A stretch of 64,000 nt of DNA from Actinomycetota bacterium (GCA_947449765.1 CANFSP010000006.1:1-64000), one strand, 5' to 3'. Numbered from the stretch's first letter, positions 37,352 through 45,979 are shown. Numbers and translations are program-made. Notes: generated by a model from the letters alone, not told the origin.

Positions 37352-38455
37352 ATGGTCACAACGCGCGCAGCCGTTATTCGAGACAACGGCGCCGAATTCA
37401 CCTTTGAGGATGTCACACTTGCCTCGCCCGGCTTTGGCGAAGTCCTCGTTCGCAACCTCGCAACCGGCGTGTGCCACTCCGATATTGTCGCGCAGCACGG
37501 AATGGTGTTCAGCCCCAGAATCTTTGGCCATGAGGGTGCCGGTGTCGTTGAAGAGGTTGGCCCGGGAGTGACCACTCTCAAACCCGGTGACAAGGTCATC
37601 ATGGGTTTCAATTCCTGCGGTCTGTGCGGTAATTGTCTCTCCGGAAAACCATTCGCCTGCGACTCATTTTTGCCACTCAACATGCTGTGTCAGAGGCTTG
37701 ACGGCGCTGAGACAATTCACGACTCTGCCGGCAAGGCCATTGCGGGAAACTTTTTCGGCCAATCGTCATTTGCGCAACATTCGGTTGCTAACGTCCGGAA
37801 CATCGTCAAACTTCCCGAAGACACGCCAGAGACAGTGCACAAACTGCTCGGCCCATTTGGTTGTGGTCTGAGCACCGGAGCGGGCACCGTGATCAACGCG
37901 CTCAAGGTTCGCCCGGCCGAGTCCCTTGTCGTGTTTGGCGCGGGGGGAGTTGGTCTCGCTGGTGTCATGGCGGCACTCGCATCAGGGGCAACGACCGTTG
38001 TCGTCGTCGATCTCAACAATGAGCGCCTTGCGCTCGCCACGACGCTCGGGGCAACGCATGTATTCAACGGGCAGGATGCGGATCTCGTCGAGAAGGTTCG
38101 TGGGGCCACCGGTGGTGGTGCGCATTACGCCATGGACACCACCGGCAACATGAGTGTCGTCCGCACCAGCCATGACGTTCTCCGCATTGGGGGAACGACC
38201 GCCATGGTCGGGCTGAGCGCGCCCGGCAAGGCAGTCGAGTTTGAGCACATGGCAATCCTGGATGGGCGGAACGTCATTGGTGTGGTTGAGGGGCACGCTG
38301 TGCCGCAGGTCTTCATCCCGCAATTGATTGAGCTCCACCGAGCCGGCAAGTTTCCGTTTGAGAAATTCGTCGTGGAGTATCCGTTCGACCAACTAAACCA
38401 GGCGATTGCGGACAGTCAGAGTGGCAAGTCCATCAAACCAATCGTGGTGTTTTAG
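37352..38455 (+). CDS. Zn-dependent aryl/benzyl alcohol dehydrogenase
   Basis: A 367-residue medium-chain dehydrogenase. The catalytic zinc ligands are in GVCHSD near residue 40 and GHEGAG near 60. The structural zinc Cys cluster CGLCGNCLSGKPFAC spans about 89-103, and the Rossmann motif GAGGVGLAG is near 193. The pattern is of the aryl-alcohol (XylB-like) branch, so it may oxidise benzyl or hydroxybenzyl alcohols. It diverges from the CoA ligase and shares its operator region, which links it to aromatic catabolism. AGGGAG precedes the ATG. Confidence 0.85.
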   Translation: MVTTRAAVIRDNGAEFTFEDVTLASPGFGEVLVRNLATGVCHSDIVAQHGMVFSPRIFGHEGAGVVEEVGPGVTTLKPGDKVIMGFNSCGLCGNCLSGKPFACDSFLPLNMLCQRLDGAETIHDSAGKAIAGNFFGQSSFAQHSVANVRNIVKLPEDTPETVHKLLGPFGCGLSTGAGTVINALKVRPAESLVVFGAGGVGLAGVMAALASGATTVVVVDLNNERLALATTLGATHVFNGQDADLVEKVRGATGGGAHYAMDTTGNMSVVRTSHDVLRIGGTTAMVGLSAPGKAVEFEHMAILDGRNVIGVVEGHAVPQVFIPQLIELHRAGKFPFEKFVVEYPFDQLNQAIADSQSGKSIKPIVVF

Positions 38456-38618
38456 CCGCGCACGCGTAGGCGAATTCGGTTTGACTGTCTGTGCAAGGTT
38501 TGGGCTGAGATTCCGCTAATCGGGCGAGCCGGCTGAAAATTAGCTGTGTGTGGGTTAGCGTGAGCCGTAACCTCAGCGCACTCGTGCGCCTCATCATCGT
38601 GAAAAGGAGATGCCGTCA

Positions 38619-39347
38619 ATGGCACCAAAGTTCATCAACCGTTTCCTCGCGGAGGTCTTCGGAACCTTCGTCCTCGTCTTTAGCGTCATTGGTGCCGCAC
38701 TGTTTGCGACGCGCCTTGATGACAGCGGGATGCTCTACGCAGGTGCCGGCGTCGTGGGTGTCGCTCTTGCACTAGGTCTCGGTGTTCTTATCGCGGCCTA
38801 CACCGTGGGAGGCATTTCTGGCGGGCACTTCAACCCGGCGGTGACCCTTGGTCTCGCAGTCGCGGGGAAGTTCGCCTGGAAAGATGTCATCGGCTACATC
38901 ATTGCTCAGATCATCGGTGGTTTCATCGGATCGAGCATTCTGCTCGCTATTGCGGCGAACAGCCCCTACTTGGCCAGTCTTCAGGCCGGCGGATTCGCAT
39001 CCAACGGTTTTGCTGACGACTCGAGCAAGGGCTTCGGTATCATTGCCGCCATCATCGTCGAGGTCGTTGCCACGGCAATCCTCGTGTGGGTGATTCAAGG
39101 TGCGACGGACAAACTCAACCCTGCCGGTTTTGCTCCGATTGCCATTGGTTTTGCACTCGTCGTTCTCAACATTGTTGCTGTTCCGATCTCGGGCGCTGGC
39201 TTCAACCCGGCTCGATCGATCGCCACTGCCGTTTACGGTGGCGAGCACGCCCTCGGCCAGCTGTGGGTGTTCATCGTGTTCCCCATCGTCGGTGGAATCA
39301 TCGCCGGTCTTACCTACGGCCCCCTGTTCGGCCGCAAGAAGGACTAG
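38619..39347 (+). CDS. Aquaporin / glycerol facilitator family channel
   Basis: A 242-residue six-helix membrane protein with both NPA motifs: GGHFNPAVTLG near residue 70 and GAGFNPARSIA near 195. The Arg after the second NPA and the narrow-pore residues fit the water-selective AqpZ group. A polar insertion of about 20 residues lies between helices 3 and 4. I chose ATG at 38619 because AAGGAG at 38604-38609 is correctly spaced for it and overlaps the ATG at 38610. A strong terminator follows. Confidence 0.92.
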   Translation: MAPKFINRFLAEVFGTFVLVFSVIGAALFATRLDDSGMLYAGAGVVGVALALGLGVLIAAYTVGGISGGHFNPAVTLGLAVAGKFAWKDVIGYIIAQIIGGFIGSSILLAIAANSPYLASLQAGGFASNGFADDSSKGFGIIAAIIVEVVATAILVWVIQGATDKLNPAGFAPIAIGFALVVLNIVAVPISGAGFNPARSIATAVYGGEHALGQLWVFIVFPIVGGIIAGLTYGPLFGRKKD

Positions 39348-39364
39348 CTTTCCGAAACATCACG

Positions 39365-39398
39365 GCGGGGTCAGGGCAACCTGACCCCGCTTCGTTTT
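39365..39398 (+). terminator. Rho-independent terminator after the aquaporin gene
   Basis: GCGGGGTCAGG (39365-39375) pairs with CCTGACCCCGC (39380-39390), loop GCAA, followed by TTCGTTTT. Confidence 0.9.
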
Positions 39399-39400
39399 GC

Positions 39401-39406
39401 CATAAT
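39401..39406 (+). promoter_or_regulatory. Candidate -10 box of the leaderless lipid kinase gene
   Basis: CATAAT ends six bases before the GTG at 39413; no ribosome binding site is present. Confidence 0.4.
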
Positions 39407-39412
39407 CGACGA

Positions 39413-40333
39413 GTGAGCACTCAAAGTCGCATTGTTGCGGCGATAAATCCCACGGCGGGCAAACGTCGGCATCAACGTGTTGCGGGAATACTTGTGCGGC
39501 AGCTTGAAGCCGCGGGCTGGAGCGTCTTGCCGCTCGTTGCGCGAAGTGCCGCGGAACTCGAGAGCCAGGTTCGCGAGGCGCTCGACCCGAGCGACATTTT
39601 GCTCGTGGTTGGCGGCGACGGGATGGTGAGTCTTGGCGTCAACATTGTCGCGACCACGGGAAATTCTCTTGCGGTGTTCCCCGCTGGTACCGGGAACGAT
39701 TTTGCGCGAGGCCTCGGTTACGACGTTGAGGCGATCGATCAGAACGTAGGGCGTTTAATCGCGGGGCTGAAGGCTGAACCGCAGGATTGTGATCTCGCCC
39801 GAGTCACCGGTGAGGGCGATGAGGTGTTTGAGCGCCTGATTGGGGGCGTCGTGTCGGCCGGGTTCGACGCGCATGTGAATGTTCGGGCGAATCGCATGCG
39901 GTTTCCTCGAGGCGCCAGTCGATACACCTGGGCCATTCTCGCCGAGCTCATTGGACTTCGACCTCGGGCATACCGGTTGGGCGTGGACGGAGTGCCGTCG
40001 GAACACCGCGCAGTGCTTATTTCCGTGGCAAACAATTCCTACATGGGTGGCGGGATGTGGGTCACTCCCCAAGGGTCACTCACCGACGGCTGGCTAGACG
40101 TGTTTCGGGTTGACCCCGTGTCCAGGTCTCGCTTGCTCCGGCTCTTGCCGTCAGTTTTTCGCGGGGAGCACACCGACGAACCCGAGGTTCACATTGACCG
40201 CGCTCGTGAAGTTTTCATTGATTCACCGGGAATCGTGGCATATGCCGACGGTGAACGACTGGGTAATTTACCCGTTCGGGTGAGCGTTGTGCCAGCCGCT
40301 GTGCGTATTTATCGTCCTGCTGTCGTGAATTAG
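39413..40333 (+). CDS. Diacylglycerol kinase-type lipid kinase
   Basis: A 306-residue member of the DAGK/sphingosine-kinase-like family. It has NPTAGKRR near residue 12, the GGDGMVSLGVN nucleotide-binding motif near 66, PAGTGNDFARGLG near 88 and the acidic Mg-site region LTDGWLDV near 225. It phosphorylates diacylglycerol or another polyprenol-like lipid in membrane recycling. The frame extends upstream through the aquaporin gene, but the first credible start is GTG at 39413, after the terminator. Confidence 0.88.
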   Translation: MSTQSRIVAAINPTAGKRRHQRVAGILVRQLEAAGWSVLPLVARSAAELESQVREALDPSDILLVVGGDGMVSLGVNIVATTGNSLAVFPAGTGNDFARGLGYDVEAIDQNVGRLIAGLKAEPQDCDLARVTGEGDEVFERLIGGVVSAGFDAHVNVRANRMRFPRGASRYTWAILAELIGLRPRAYRLGVDGVPSEHRAVLISVANNSYMGGGMWVTPQGSLTDGWLDVFRVDPVSRSRLLRLLPSVFRGEHTDEPEVHIDRAREVFIDSPGIVAYADGERLGNLPVRVSVVPAAVRIYRPAVVN

Positions 40334-40376
40334 GAGCGGGTATTGCATGTATGGCATACTCAATAGGTCGCAACAC

Positions 40377-40452
40377 GGCCCCATCGTATAGCGGCCTAGT
40401 ACGCCGCCCTCTCACGGCGGTAACGCGGGTTCGAATCCCGCTGGGGTCACCA
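40377..40452 (+). tRNA. tRNA-Glu(CUC)
   Basis: Acceptor arms GGCCCCA and TGGGGTC pair, the anticodon loop CCTCTCA carries CTC, and the T-arm is GCGGG/CCCGC with loop TTCGAAT. CCA is encoded at 40450-40452. Length is 76 bases. Confidence 0.97.
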
Positions 40453-40458
40453 ACAAAG

Positions 40459-40481
40459 AATCGCCTTGTGGCGATTTTTTT
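40459..40481 (+). terminator. Terminator of tRNA-Glu
   Basis: AATCGCC and GGCGATT pair around TTGT, followed by a T-run. Confidence 0.85.
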
Positions 40482-40508
40482 GTTGGTGCGCGGGATTCGG
40501 GTTCGATG

Positions 40509-40580
40509 GGCCCCCGCTGACGAGCGGTTGACACGCGTTAGCGTGTGCGCGGGTCAGTAGGGGACCCGCTGGGGTCACCA
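40509..40580 (+). pseudogene. Degenerate tRNA-like sequence, possible decayed tRNA-Glu copy
   Basis: GGCCCCC at 40509-40515 can pair with TGGGGTC at 40570-40576, and CCA follows. Between them are a perfect ACACGC-GTTA-GCGTGT hairpin and a seven-base-stem hairpin GCGGGTC/GACCCGC where the T-arm would lie. No normal D-arm, seven-base anticodon loop or TTC motif is present. It looks like a decayed second tRNA gene or a tRNA-end duplication. Confidence 0.5.
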
Positions 40581-40587
40581 GCAAAAC

Positions 40588-40611
40588 AACCGCCTTCGTG
40601 GCGGTTTTTTT
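40588..40611 (+). terminator. Terminator of the duplicated tRNA-like unit
   Basis: AACCGCC and GGCGGTT pair around TTCGT, followed by a T-run; this is the second copy of the tRNA-Glu terminator. Confidence 0.75.
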
Positions 40612-40686
40612 GTTGGTGCGCGGGTTGGTGCGCTACAGGTTGTAAAGCCCCCGTTGTGAAAAGCCAAAAGGCGCGAGAATGTAGGC

Positions 40687-42471
40687 GTGGAGCTTCAACC
40701 CGACCAAGGTCTCATCCGAAAGCATCACAACTTACTGGTGAGGATTGCCGGACCTCGTGGCATGAGTCCACTTCTCGGAGTCCTCGTGCTCGGCCCTCTC
40801 TCGCTTGGCACGTTGGTGAGCGATCCGGGTCTAGTCGTGCTTTCGCAATCGCAAATGGTTCTGATTTCCTTGGCAGCGGGGATGTGCTCGTGGCTTGTCT
40901 TCGTGCTGCTCGGTTTAGCAATCAGGTCCTTTACCGGTTTGTCGACGACGGCACGGGGGATTGCTTTTCTTGTCGCGTATGCACTTGTCGAAGCCGGCAG
41001 AGCGTGTATGGTCTCGCTGTTAGTTCAGTCGGTCGATCCCTCCATGGCCACGAATTGGGCCTACCGATTGATTGCGGGAGGTCTGACTGGTCTTACCTTG
41101 TTCGCTCTCGTTTCGGTTGTCATCAACGACGCGACACTTTATCGGGACACTGTTCGTGAACTCCTGGGGGCTCGAGAGTCCATCCGACAGAAGCTGTCTC
41201 TCACAGAACACGAGTTCGCGATTCGCCGCGACGAGTCTCTTGCGTCCGTGCGGTCGATCGTAGAAAACGCATTGCGTGAAATCAGTCTCACGGCGAATAA
41301 GGGCAGTGGCTCCGCCCGAGAAACGGTAGCGGCACTCGTAAACATCTCGAACAACGTCATTAGGCCGCTCAGTCACGAATTGTTCGAGTTGCCCGCGGAT
41401 GTCGTTGAGGGGATAACAGTTGCTCCTCGAATTACTTTTCGCCGGGCGGTCAGCCTCGCGACGGTGACGAAACCATTTAGACCAGAGGCTTTTGTTGTTT
41501 TAGTGACGCTCTTGCTCATTGGAGCGACATTTTTTGGTTCGGCGGGCGTTTGGTCGGGTCTTGCCTTGTTGACCATTGTTGTTGTGAGCGGCTTCTTGGT
41601 CTTTGCCGCCGCCCGTGCCGCGCTCGTTCCGTGGCTACAGCGAATTCCCGTTCCTGCGCGACTGGCGATCATATTTTCGGTTTATCTTCTGTACTCCGTC
41701 GTGTTGGGGCAAGTGCTCGCGACGGTCTTTCTCCCAGCGCTTCCCGGGCTGGGCACCCTTTACACGGTTGTCTTAGGGATTCCCGTGTTTTCTTTCCTCG
41801 CATTTACCCCGGGTCTCGAAAGAGCGCGACAGGAGGTGCTCGCGGAACTTCTTGCCGTCAACGCCGAGCTGGAATGGTTCAACGCGCGGTTGGGCGCTCG
41901 GCTCTGGAACGAACGAAAAACCATAGCTAAATCACTGCATCGTGATGTGCAGGGTGTTCTCGTCGCGGCAGCCGTTCGACTTGAACGCGCGATTGATGAC
42001 GGGGAAGAGGCAGAGCAGGCTATGTCTGAGGTCCGTGAACTCATCGAGCTGGCAACGAGCTTTGTTGTGCAACCTCAAACGGCTCCTCGTGTCGATGCAA
42101 TGCTTGAGCGCTTGTGCACGCAGTGGCAGGGAGTGCTGACCGTTGACGCGAACCTTGACGAGGCACTTGCCGATTCACTGAACCGTGATGTGGTAGCGCG
42201 ACTGGCTTTTTTTGAGATTGCTGCCGAGTTCATGATGAACAGCGTCAAGCATGGCCAGTCTCGTCACATATCCATTACTGCCGATGTGGAACCCGAACAC
42301 CGAACGCTGTCCCTGTCGATGCACAACGATGGTATTCAGCTATCTGACGCGGCGCAGCCCGCCGGACTCGGATCGAAGATGGTCGACGCGATGACCATCA
42401 CACATGAGCTCGCGAACTCTGCGGGAGGAGGTGTGCTTCTGCGGGCAGAGCTACCTGTCGATGCCGACTGA
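40687..42471 (+). CDS. Membrane sensor histidine kinase (NarL-type partner)
   Basis: A 594-residue protein with about four N-terminal and several central transmembrane helices (roughly residues 30-150 and 265-375). A dimerisation segment RKTIAKSLHRDVQGVL near 418 carries the presumed phospho-His, and a C-terminal HATPase domain follows with NSVKHG near 520, HNDG near 550 and GLGSKM near 565. These are features of the HisKA_3 group that pairs with LuxR/NarL regulators. GTG start; GAGAAT six bases upstream suggests a leaderless message. It converges on a response regulator gene that is its likely partner. The signal is unknown. Confidence 0.78.
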   Translation: MELQPDQGLIRKHHNLLVRIAGPRGMSPLLGVLVLGPLSLGTLVSDPGLVVLSQSQMVLISLAAGMCSWLVFVLLGLAIRSFTGLSTTARGIAFLVAYALVEAGRACMVSLLVQSVDPSMATNWAYRLIAGGLTGLTLFALVSVVINDATLYRDTVRELLGARESIRQKLSLTEHEFAIRRDESLASVRSIVENALREISLTANKGSGSARETVAALVNISNNVIRPLSHELFELPADVVEGITVAPRITFRRAVSLATVTKPFRPEAFVVLVTLLLIGATFFGSAGVWSGLALLTIVVVSGFLVFAAARAALVPWLQRIPVPARLAIIFSVYLLYSVVLGQVLATVFLPALPGLGTLYTVVLGIPVFSFLAFTPGLERARQEVLAELLAVNAELEWFNARLGARLWNERKTIAKSLHRDVQGVLVAAAVRLERAIDDGEEAEQAMSEVRELIELATSFVVQPQTAPRVDAMLERLCTQWQGVLTVDANLDEALADSLNRDVVARLAFFEIAAEFMMNSVKHGQSRHISITADVEPEHRTLSLSMHNDGIQLSDAAQPAGLGSKMVDAMTITHELANSAGGGVLLRAELPVDAD

Positions 42472-42484
42472 CGCCACGACCTTC

Positions 42485-43144
42485 TCAGCGCTGAGTATTT
42501 GCCAGAAACTCGAGAGTAGCTGAAACCCGAGCGTTGTGCCCGTCGGGGATGCCTAGCGCTGAGTAGATCGCACTGAGGTGGTTGACCACCGAGTTGGATG
42601 CGATGCCCAGCTCGTCGGCAATCGTTTGGTTTGAACATCCGCGTGCCACCAACCTGAGCACCTCAAACTGGCGGTTTGTCAGACTACCCACTGTCGACCC
42701 GGGGCGAGGCTTTGATCGTTGAAGAAGAGTTGGATCAATGACGGACTCCCCGGCTGCCGTGCGCTTGATGACGTCAATCAGTGTTTCCACGGACCCGGAG
42801 GACGCTTTTGAGAGGTAGCTCCACGCACCTCGCTCGCTTGCCGCGATGCCGAGATAGGGCTCGATCATGTCAAGCACCGAGAGGGTCACAACGGCAAGCT
42901 GAGGATCTGCACGCTTGAGGCTAAGCCCGAGACCAAGCCCGTTTCCGTCGGGAAGTTCAATGTCGAGAAGAGCCACGTCGACGCTGCCGGGTTGAATCGC
43001 ACTTCGCGCCTCACGAACCGTTCCAGCTGAGACAACGACATCGAGCGAGTCGTCTTTGGCGATACTCGAGGTGATAAGCTCACGAAACAGGCTCTGATCC
43101 TCGACAATGGCGACGCGAATGTGAGTGGCGATGGAAGCAGGCAT
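42485..43144 (-). CDS. NarL/LuxR-type response regulator
   Basis: A 219-residue protein. The receiver domain has acidic residues in VAIVEDQS and the phosphorylation Asp in DVALLDIELPDG near residue 50. A LuxR-type helix-turn-helix (LTNRQFEVLRLVARGCSNQTIADELGIASNSV-type segment) spans about 150-210. I chose ATG at 43144, closer to the conserved domain than the upstream start at 43165. It is convergent with the histidine kinase, 13 bases from its stop. The target promoters are unknown. Confidence 0.88.
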   Translation of the reverse strand: MPASIATHIRVAIVEDQSLFRELITSSIAKDDSLDVVVSAGTVREARSAIQPGSVDVALLDIELPDGNGLGLGLSLKRADPQLAVVTLSVLDMIEPYLGIAASERGAWSYLSKASSGSVETLIDVIKRTAAGESVIDPTLLQRSKPRPGSTVGSLTNRQFEVLRLVARGCSNQTIADELGIASNSVVNHLSAIYSALGIPDGHNARVSATLEFLANTQR

Positions 43145-43279
43145 GCCTTCATTATCTGCCCTCACTTAGTGGCTTTTACCCTCGATGTCACTCGCTGCTA
43201 CGGAGATGCGTGGAGCAAGAAATGATTGCGACCGCGCGAACCAATTCCCAGTGGATGAGAATTCGCACACTAAAAGAAC

Positions 43280-43304
43280 TTTTCACTGAATGAAAAGGTA
43301 TCTA
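43280..43304 (+). promoter_or_regulatory. Candidate operator plus -10 box of the flavoprotein gene (site B)
   Basis: TTTTCACTGAATGAAAA (43280-43296) is a palindrome (arms extend to C at 43279 and G at 43297). It is followed by GG and TATCTA (43299-43304), exactly as at site A. It matches site C at 60444-60460 at 13 of 17 positions. The flavoprotein ATG is ten bases after TATCTA. Confidence 0.55.
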
Positions 43305-43314
43305 GGCTCTCACT

Positions 43315-44970
43315 ATGACCGATTTTTACGATGCAGTAATCGTCGGTGGCGGACACCATGCCACCATCATCGCTCCCTACCTCGCGCGGGCGGGAATGAA
43401 CGTCGCAGTGTTCGAGCAACATTCGTACATCGGGGGATCGGCGCACAGCATCCCTGGTCCCGTCGCCGGGGTCACGCAAAATCCGTGTGCTCACTGGACC
43501 CGGTTTTATTCGCATCCGGCCTACAAGGATTTCAACCTCAAAGACGAGGGGCTGGAGTATGTCTTCCCCGAGGGCAACGAAGTCATGATCTTCGATGACG
43601 GTTCGTACTTCGTGGGATATTCCTCGAACAAGGTCATCGACGACATGGGAAAGCAAGAGCCGTGGGCTGAAGGTGTGGAGCGTACTCACGCAAACATCAA
43701 GCAGTTCTCGACTCGCGATGCCGACACCTACATGCGTTTTCGGGACGCCTACGAAAAGCACGTGAAGTCGGCTTTCGGAAAGCAGCGTTTCAGACCACCC
43801 ACCCCATGGGGTGTTCCGGACGCACTTGAGCAATTGCTGACTATCGACGAGTCAATGATCGAACCGGTCCACCAATTCATGAGCTCGCGTCAGCTGGCCT
43901 ACGATCTCTTCGAGTCGGATGAACTGCGCACCCTCTTCATGCGCGCGGGTGTCACATCGACGGGTTGTTATCCGGATGACGTCATGGGTTTGCAGGGCTT
44001 CATCCACAACCTTGCTCTCGTGCTCTCGCTCGAGCCTGCCGCTATTGCTATCGGGGGTACCGGTTCCATCTCCAAGGCGCTTGTTGCCGCGGGCGAAAAG
44101 CGCGGTGTGAAGTACTTCACCCAGTCACGCGTGGACGAGATTGTGCAGGAGAACGGTCGGGCAACCGGAATCCGGCTGGCAGATGGAACTTTCGTCGGAG
44201 CCAGCATTGTCGTCAGCGATTTGGGACTTCCGCAAACGGTTCTGCAGCTGCTGCGCAACACCGAAGTCGCTGAGAAAATTCGACACCGTCTGGGCAACAT
44301 CGTCTACGACCGTGGTCAGCTGGTCTGGGCAAATGTCGTCACCAAGGAAGTGCCCGACTACGCCAGCACCGTCGGGAGTAGCGAAGTGGGTGCGCAGCCT
44401 CGCCTGTACTGGGGTAAGAAGGACCCCGATTGGTTTGCGACGCGCTACCAGGCTCACATCATGACCGAAGGTATCTCACCGCACATGTTCATGCTGAGTT
44501 CCACGGACTCCCAGTGGGATCACACTCGGGCTCCTGACGGCTTACACATCACGGGAATCGAAGAGTTCACGGCGCCGATCCGCTTATTCGATCGGGATGC
44601 GCGCGCTGAGCTGACGAAAGAGTTTGAGAAGCGCATCCGTGCACAGTGGCCTACTTACGCCAAGAACATGACGGATGACAATATTGTCGCCATTCAGTTC
44701 TTCATGCCCGAAAATGTCAACGCGTCTAAGCCAGACATGATTGAGGGCGGATACGTTGAGGGTGCGCATCTGGCGAGTCAGCTCGGTCGCTTCCGACCTA
44801 TCCCGGAGCTAGCCGGCTACAAGACAATCCTGCCTAACCTCTACAACTGCTCGGCCAACGTGCATGCCGGTTCGGGAATTGGTCGAGGAAGTAGCTTCAA
44901 CTGTTTCCAAGAAATTGCGGCAGACCTAGGATTCGACCCACAGGCTGAGGTTAGACCACCTTCGGCCTAA
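43315..44970 (+). CDS. Phytoene-desaturase-like FAD oxidoreductase
   Basis: A 551-residue flavoprotein of the amine oxidase / phytoene dehydrogenase-like superfamily. The N-terminal dinucleotide motif is VIVGGGHHATIIAPYLARAG, then EQHSYIGGSAHS. The C-terminal FAD segment is NLYNCSANVHAGSGIGRGSS. The middle domain does not look like a carotenoid enzyme I know and no carotenoid genes are nearby. Its promoter carries a palindrome shared with the meta-cleavage and P450 operons, suggesting a role in the same aromatic pathway. The reaction is unknown. Conserved His residues replace the usual small residues in the GxGxxG turn. Confidence 0.75.
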   Translation: MTDFYDAVIVGGGHHATIIAPYLARAGMNVAVFEQHSYIGGSAHSIPGPVAGVTQNPCAHWTRFYSHPAYKDFNLKDEGLEYVFPEGNEVMIFDDGSYFVGYSSNKVIDDMGKQEPWAEGVERTHANIKQFSTRDADTYMRFRDAYEKHVKSAFGKQRFRPPTPWGVPDALEQLLTIDESMIEPVHQFMSSRQLAYDLFESDELRTLFMRAGVTSTGCYPDDVMGLQGFIHNLALVLSLEPAAIAIGGTGSISKALVAAGEKRGVKYFTQSRVDEIVQENGRATGIRLADGTFVGASIVVSDLGLPQTVLQLLRNTEVAEKIRHRLGNIVYDRGQLVWANVVTKEVPDYASTVGSSEVGAQPRLYWGKKDPDWFATRYQAHIMTEGISPHMFMLSSTDSQWDHTRAPDGLHITGIEEFTAPIRLFDRDARAELTKEFEKRIRAQWPTYAKNMTDDNIVAIQFFMPENVNASKPDMIEGGYVEGAHLASQLGRFRPIPELAGYKTILPNLYNCSANVHAGSGIGRGSSFNCFQEIAADLGFDPQAEVRPPSA

Positions 44971-44995
44971 GCCCATCACCTAGGCTGTAAGCACT

Positions 44996-45979
44996 ATGGA
45001 CGGTGCTATTCCGATTTGGTTTGAGATTGCCTCCTACATCTTTGTAGTGGCTCTGCTCGCGGTTGATTTCATCATCGTGCATCATCGTCCACACGTGCCG
45101 AGTATGCGCGAGGCCGGGCTGTGGGTGGCGTTCTACACCGCGCTCGCGGTTGCCTTCGGTTTTGTCCTGATGTCGTTTGCGGGCACAGACAGTGGCGGGG
45201 AGTTCTTTGCAGGTTGGCTCACCGAGTACAGCCTGAGCATTGACAACCTCTTTGTCTTCATCGTGATCATGGCGCGATTTGCCGTCCCGAAGAAACTTCA
45301 GCAAGAAGTATTGATGGTGGGCATTGTGATTGCACTTGTGCTTCGAGGAATATTCATCCTCATCGGTGCCACACTGATCGCCAACTTCGTCTGGATTTTC
45401 TGGATTTTCGGCGCATTCTTGCTGTACACGGCTTTCCACCAAGCCTTTCGGTCGCATGATGATGAAGAAGAAACCGAGAACAAACTCATCGGTTTCTTGC
45501 GTCGCCGCATCACCATGAGCGAGCACTATGACGGACTCAAGTTGCGCACCACCTGGGATGGCAAGAGGGTTTTCACCCCGATGCTTGTGCTGCTCATGAC
45601 CATCGCGGCGACCGATGTGCTGTTCGCTTTTGATTCCATTCCGGCGATCTTTGGCATCACCACGAACGCTTTTATCGTCTTCACCGCGAACGTGTTTGCC
45701 CTGATGGGTCTTCGCCAGCTCTATTTCTTGCTGGGTGGTTTGCTCGAGCGTTTGGTCTACCTGAAGTACGGCATCGCGGCCATCCTGGCGTTCATCGGAG
45801 TCAAACTCATGCTTCACGCCCTGCACGAGAATCAGCTCCCGTTCATCAATGGCGGTAAGCACGTGGACTGGGTCCCTGATATTCCCACGTGGCTCTCGTT
45901 GCTCGTCATCGTGGCCGCCATGTTTGTTGCGACGTTGGCCAGCCTCATCCGCGGTCCGAAGTCGACCTCCGCGAGCTGA
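44996..45979 (+). CDS. TerC family membrane protein
   Basis: A 327-residue protein with about eight transmembrane helices. The TerC-typical acidic intramembrane motifs are YSLSIDNLFVF near residue 82 and AATDVLFAFDSIPAI near 207. TerC-like proteins are linked to metal ion (manganese) export or supply to secreted proteins. A charged loop HDDEEETENK near residue 158 faces the cytoplasm. No ribosome binding site is visible; TAGGCT at 44981-44986 is a possible -10 box. It follows the flavoprotein by 25 bases. Confidence 0.88.
   Translation: MDGAIPIWFEIASYIFVVALLAVDFIIVHHRPHVPSMREAGLWVAFYTALAVAFGFVLMSFAGTDSGGEFFAGWLTEYSLSIDNLFVFIVIMARFAVPKKLQQEVLMVGIVIALVLRGIFILIGATLIANFVWIFWIFGAFLLYTAFHQAFRSHDDEEETENKLIGFLRRRITMSEHYDGLKLRTTWDGKRVFTPMLVLLMTIAATDVLFAFDSIPAIFGITTNAFIVFTANVFALMGLRQLYFLLGGLLERLVYLKYGIAAILAFIGVKLMLHALHENQLPFINGGKHVDWVPDIPTWLSLLVIVAAMFVATLASLIRGPKSTSAS

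Larger units (their letters stand above)
40437..40624 (+). repeat. Direct repeat of the tRNA-Glu 3' end with its terminator
   Basis: Positions 40437-40494 and 40565-40624 are near-identical copies. Each contains the 3' acceptor strand of tRNA-Glu with CCA, a GC-rich hairpin with a T-run, and TTTGTTGGTGCGCGGG. In each copy the outer arms CACCAACAAA-like and TTTGTTGGTG also pair around the terminator hairpin. The copies are separated by a 70-base tRNA-like segment. Confidence 0.8.

Noticed and set aside
43315-44970. Carotenoid biosynthesis desaturase
   Set aside because: No phytoene synthase or other crt gene is near and the central domain does not look like CrtI; only the FAD-binding ends match.
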